Shown here in pieces: positions 14,907 to 17,030 of a DNA stretch of 17,030 bases. Numbering within the stretch: position 1 is the stretch's first letter; each line of letters starts with the position of its first letter. The notes beneath the pieces are model-generated. The model made no database searches. It was not told where the DNA came from and worked only from the letters and a program-made list of their open reading frames with translations. Origin of the DNA: Arenicellales bacterium (GTDB lineage: Bacteria; Pseudomonadota; Gammaproteobacteria; Arenicellales; UBA868); the NCBI GenBank assembly GCA_028825345.1, contig JAPKAJ010000018.1, positions 1-17,030 on the forward strand, written 5' to 3'. The translations under genes were made by a program, and so were the position numbers.

Positions 14907-15575
14907 ATGGCCTGGATCGATCAACTGGTGGGGCGATCGCCGATTGCGCCAATGCAAAAACATATGCAGGTCGCCGTCCTCTGCGCCCGTGAGGTGGTTC
15001 CCTTACTCGAGGCAATGGCCGTAGGGGATAATGACTCGATTCGAGATTGCCGTGCGAAGATAGATCGATTGGAACATGAGGCGGATCAGATCAAGCATGA
15101 GATTCGATCCCACACTCCCAAGCGTTTCATGATGGCCCTGGATCGCCGCACAATACTGGAGATTCTCGATTACCAGGATTCGATCGCAGATGTTGCCCAG
15201 GATATTGCCGAACTGGCGGATCAGCGCAGCATGCACCTGCCCGATGCACTGAAAGAGCCGGTATTGTCACTGGCCAACCGGGTGGTAGTGGCCTGTGAGC
15301 AGGGCCAGCGTATCATTGATGAATTGGACGAACTCGTGGAGACAGGTTTTGGTGATGCGGAGGTTGCACGGGTCGACGAGATGATCTCTGAATTGGGTCG
15401 TCTCGAAACCGAAACGGATGCTCTATTGGATAAAGCCGCGCGTAAACTGTTTTCAATAGAGGAAGAACTTGGTGTTGCCACAATCTTTTGGCACCAGGTC
15501 ATTCGTCAGATCGCAACTCTTGCAGACCTTTCCGAGCGAGTGGGCAATCGACTGCGCCTGTTAATGGCCAACTGA
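14907..15575 (+). CDS. DUF47 / PhoU-like protein (TIGR00153 type), partner of the phosphate permease
   Basis: This is a cytoplasmic, all-helical protein of 222 residues distantly related to PhoU. Family members are encoded next to PiT permeases and are thought to regulate them; the mechanism is not settled. Typical features are the N-terminal SPIAPMQKHM (11-20), a heptad-like acidic helix with DRLEHEADQIKHEI near residue 48, and a later cluster RLETETDALLDKAARKLFS. No membrane segment or signal peptide is visible. The ATG at 14907 has a strong ribosome binding site, AGGAGA, that overlaps the stop codon of the permease gene. Together they form a two-gene operon. It ends tail to tail with the channel gene, with only 5 bp between the stops. 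Confidence 0.9.
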   Translation: MAWIDQLVGRSPIAPMQKHMQVAVLCAREVVPLLEAMAVGDNDSIRDCRAKIDRLEHEADQIKHEIRSHTPKRFMMALDRRTILEILDYQDSIADVAQDIAELADQRSMHLPDALKEPVLSLANRVVVACEQGQRIIDELDELVETGFGDAEVARVDEMISELGRLETETDALLDKAARKLFSIEEELGVATIFWHQVIRQIATLADLSERVGNRLRLLMAN

Positions 15576-15580
15576 CAGGT

Positions 15581-16273
15581 TTAGCCCTCATCCGAACCTG
15601 CACTCGATAAATTAGAGCGCAGCAGCCAACCGATCACTGCAGTTGCGATCACCGCCCCGGCCAACTGGGCCACAATAAAGGTTGGCATGTTCGCCGGTAA
15701 GATTCCACTGAAAGTATCGGTCAGGCTTCTGGCGATGGTCACTGCCGGGTTGGCAAAGGAAGTGGAGGCGGTAAACCAGTACGCGGCCGTGATAAACAGC
15801 CCAACGGCGCTCGGTACAGCTTCAGGCCGCCAGCGCCGAGTCGCCAGGATCGTGGCAACCAGGCCGAAAGTAGCAACACTTTCTGAAAACCACTGCGCTG
15901 GGCCATCGCGTAGCTGTGTGGAAAACTGGATCAGGGTCTCTTCAAACATGGCATGCGCAGTCAACGTGCCTGTGACCCCACCAACGATTTGGACCACGAC
16001 ATAGGCTAGGGCAACCAGACTGGTGACCTCGCGCCGCAGAACAAAAGCCAGGGTTACGGCTGGATTGAAATGGGCGCCGGAAATCGGCCCCAGCATAGTA
16101 ATCAGAACAAATAGGATTGCCCCGGTGGGTATGGCATTGCCCAGCAGCGCGATTGCAGTATTGCCTCCCGCGAGGCGCTCAGCCATGATTCCTGAGCCCA
16201 CCACTGTTGCTAACAGAAACGCGGTGCCGAGAAACTCGGCAGCCAGTTTGCGTGGCAAAGAGAACTGTTCCAT
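15581..16273 (-). CDS. MIP family (aquaporin-like) channel, possibly for metalloids
   Basis: This is an inner-membrane channel of the major intrinsic protein family with 230 residues and about six hydrophobic segments. The first NPA motif is SGAHFNPAVT (NPA 70-72). The second is NPA 175-177 in TSFANPAVTIARS. The residue after the second NPA is V178, where water and glycerol channels almost always have the selectivity-filter Arg. A downstream Arg (182) does not occupy that position. Together with the ArsR gene upstream on the same strand, this suggests a metalloid channel like AqpS of Sinorhizobium meliloti, known from an ars operon. The ATG at 16273 is preferred; a TTG directly before it is in frame. 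A bent pore for other small neutral solutes remains possible. Confidence 0.88.
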   Translation of the reverse strand: MEQFSLPRKLAAEFLGTAFLLATVVGSGIMAERLAGGNTAIALLGNAIPTGAILFVLITMLGPISGAHFNPAVTLAFVLRREVTSLVALAYVVVQIVGGVTGTLTAHAMFEETLIQFSTQLRDGPAQWFSESVATFGLVATILATRRWRPEAVPSAVGLFITAAYWFTASTSFANPAVTIARSLTDTFSGILPANMPTFIVAQLAGAVIATAVIGWLLRSNLSSAGSDEG

Positions 16274-16498
16274 CAATGGTTTAGCCCGTCGGGGCTGCGC
16301 TGCCTCTCTCGTTCAACTGAACGCTTAGCGCAAGATGATCGAGAGACGCTCACATCAGGCTGACGCAAGTTCTGGTTGGCCTATACCGTCCCGATTTACT
16401 ACTGCCTCGGTCAGGAAGCTGCAAACTGAGATCCTGGCTGACAGAGCCAGCGGATCGTCATAAAGGTTTCTCATACTCTGCCCGTCACCTTCGCCGGT
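16274..16498 (-). other. Intergenic region arsR-MIP channel, with inverted repeats and a possible 39-codon ORF
   Basis: This 225-bp stretch lies between two minus-strand genes. It holds perfect inverted repeats: AGCCC-gtcg-GGGCT (16283-16296), CGTTCA-ac-TGAACG (16310-16323), TCTCTCG/CGAGAGA (16305-16311 with 16340-16346) and CTGGCT-gacag-AGCCAG (16434-16450). On the minus strand a short frame runs from ATG at 16474 to the stop at 16355. Its 39-residue product (starting MRNLYDDPLALSARI) resembles nothing that I know. The region may contain a terminator or attenuator for arsR and an operator for the channel gene. Confidence 0.45.
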
Positions 16499-16846
16499 TT
16501 ATTGCTGGGGCAAAGTTTTAAGAATTGTAGCGGTTAGCGGTGCACACAACTCCGGTCGCCCACCGCAGCAGTCCTGTACCAGGTAGTCGAACAGAGCCTG
16601 GATTCCCTTGGGGTCGATGGAATAGATAATTGATCGACCTCGCCGGGTCGAGGTCAGTAGGCCCGCTCGGGTGAGTACAGCCAGGTGGGTCGATAACGTG
16701 TTGTGAGGGGCATGAAGTTGTTTGGCGATCTTCCCAGCGGCCAATCCATCGCGGCCTTGCTCTATCAGAAGGCGGAATATCTTCAGGCGGCTGTCCTGGG
16801 CGAGAGCTGAGAGCTGAGAGCTGACTGACTGCGGTGGATTAATCAT
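16499..16846 (-). CDS. arsR: ArsR/SmtB family transcriptional repressor, probably arsenite-responsive
   Basis: This is a winged-helix repressor that binds operator DNA and leaves it on binding a metalloid. The product is 115 residues from the ATG at 16846. The helix-turn-helix is about residues 36-62, with recognition-helix pattern HNTLSTHLAVLTRAGLL, followed by the wing TRRGRSIIYSI (67-77). The classical CxC site in the DNA-binding helix of E. coli-type ArsR is absent. Instead a triad, C93, C94 and C101 (CCGGRPELC), sits at the C-terminus, as in the Acidithiobacillus-type ArsR that binds As(III) there. The frame stays open upstream to 17023, but that extension has no family likeness. It is the first gene before the MIP channel gene, its likely target. 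Confidence 0.93.
   Translation of the reverse strand: MINPPQSVSSQLSALAQDSRLKIFRLLIEQGRDGLAAGKIAKQLHAPHNTLSTHLAVLTRAGLLTSTRRGRSIIYSIDPKGIQALFDYLVQDCCGGRPELCAPLTATILKTLPQQ
16804..16824. repeat. Three tandem copies of a 7-bp unit within arsR
   Basis: GAGCTGA is repeated three times without a break in codons 8-15 of arsR (TCAGCTC on the coding strand). Three units make 21 bp, so the frame is kept, but gain or loss of one unit would shift it. Confidence 0.8.
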
Positions 16847-16856
16847 ATGTCGATTA
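16840..16856. promoter_or_regulatory. Candidate ArsR operator overlapping the arsR start codon
   Basis: TAATC-atatgtc-GATTA is a perfect 5+7+5 inverted repeat in AT-rich DNA that contains the arsR ATG. ArsR-family repressors often bind AT-rich inverted repeats close to their own promoter. The DNA upstream (16847-17030) is AT-rich up to about 16890 and holds no other gene; I see no good -35/-10 pair in it. Confidence 0.35.
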
Positions 16857-17030
16857 TTATCAAAATAAATCTCATCAGCAAGGTATGAAAAGATCAGGGT
16901 CGATCGTGAGTTAAGAGCAGTATATGGCGTACCCTGGGGTGACAGAGGGATTTGCCGACTGTATACGGTCACCTGCGAGAAAAGTCTGTCTGTAACAAGG
17001 GCTCGCCCATAAGGGGCAGGCACGCGCCAG

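Noticed and set aside
16847..17023. N-terminal extension of the arsR frame
   Set aside because: ArsR proteins are about 100-120 residues, and the extension covers the AT-rich promoter region. The ATG at 16846 fits the family.

Overview
The window looks like a chromosomal segment of a gammaproteobacterium of moderate GC content. It starts inside pilQ and runs pilQ-aroK-aroB-gltB-gltD-pyrF-hemE on the plus strand. The order pilQ-aroK-aroB-(damX)-gltBD-hemE is a known gammaproteobacterial arrangement, seen for example in Pseudomonas. The type IV pilus secretin and an lpxD gene confirm a Gram-negative diderm. I cannot place the organism more finely by eye.

Region 1 (1-2565): the C-terminal part of the PilQ secretin, then shikimate kinase and 3-dehydroquinate synthase. 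The last two overlap and share the shikimate pathway. Region 2 (2566-2948): a gene-free leader with a hairpin, a good sigma70-type promoter and a structured 5' UTR that could mask the gltB ribosome binding site. The SPOR protein gene damX, often found here, is absent. Region 3 (2949-10891): a tight cluster of gltB and gltD (both subunits of NADPH glutamate synthase), pyrF (OMP decarboxylase) and hemE (uroporphyrinogen decarboxylase). It ends in a hairpin. Glutamate from GltBD feeds both pyrimidine and C5-pathway tetrapyrrole synthesis, so the grouping makes metabolic sense, although pyrF is unusual in this place.

Region 4 (10916-13336): accessory-looking single genes. A short-chain dehydrogenase on the minus strand is divergent from a GNAT acetyltransferase, which is followed by a stand-alone lpxD. 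Region 5 (13337-15575): a roughly 300-bp spacer with a terminator-like hairpin, a possible 27-residue hydrophobic peptide and a nested hairpin, then a PiT phosphate permease and its usual DUF47/PhoU-like partner. Region 6 (15581-17030, minus strand): an ArsR repressor with a C-terminal cysteine triad, and downstream of it a MIP channel whose second NPA motif is followed by Val instead of Arg. This resembles a minimal arsenic-response unit.

Most of the window is conserved housekeeping DNA, and I see no clear new multi-gene system. The best leads are the arsR/MIP pair, the gltB leader, the lone lpxD and the small ORFs in the spacers. No rRNA, tRNA, CRISPR array, insertion sequence or attachment site was recognised.
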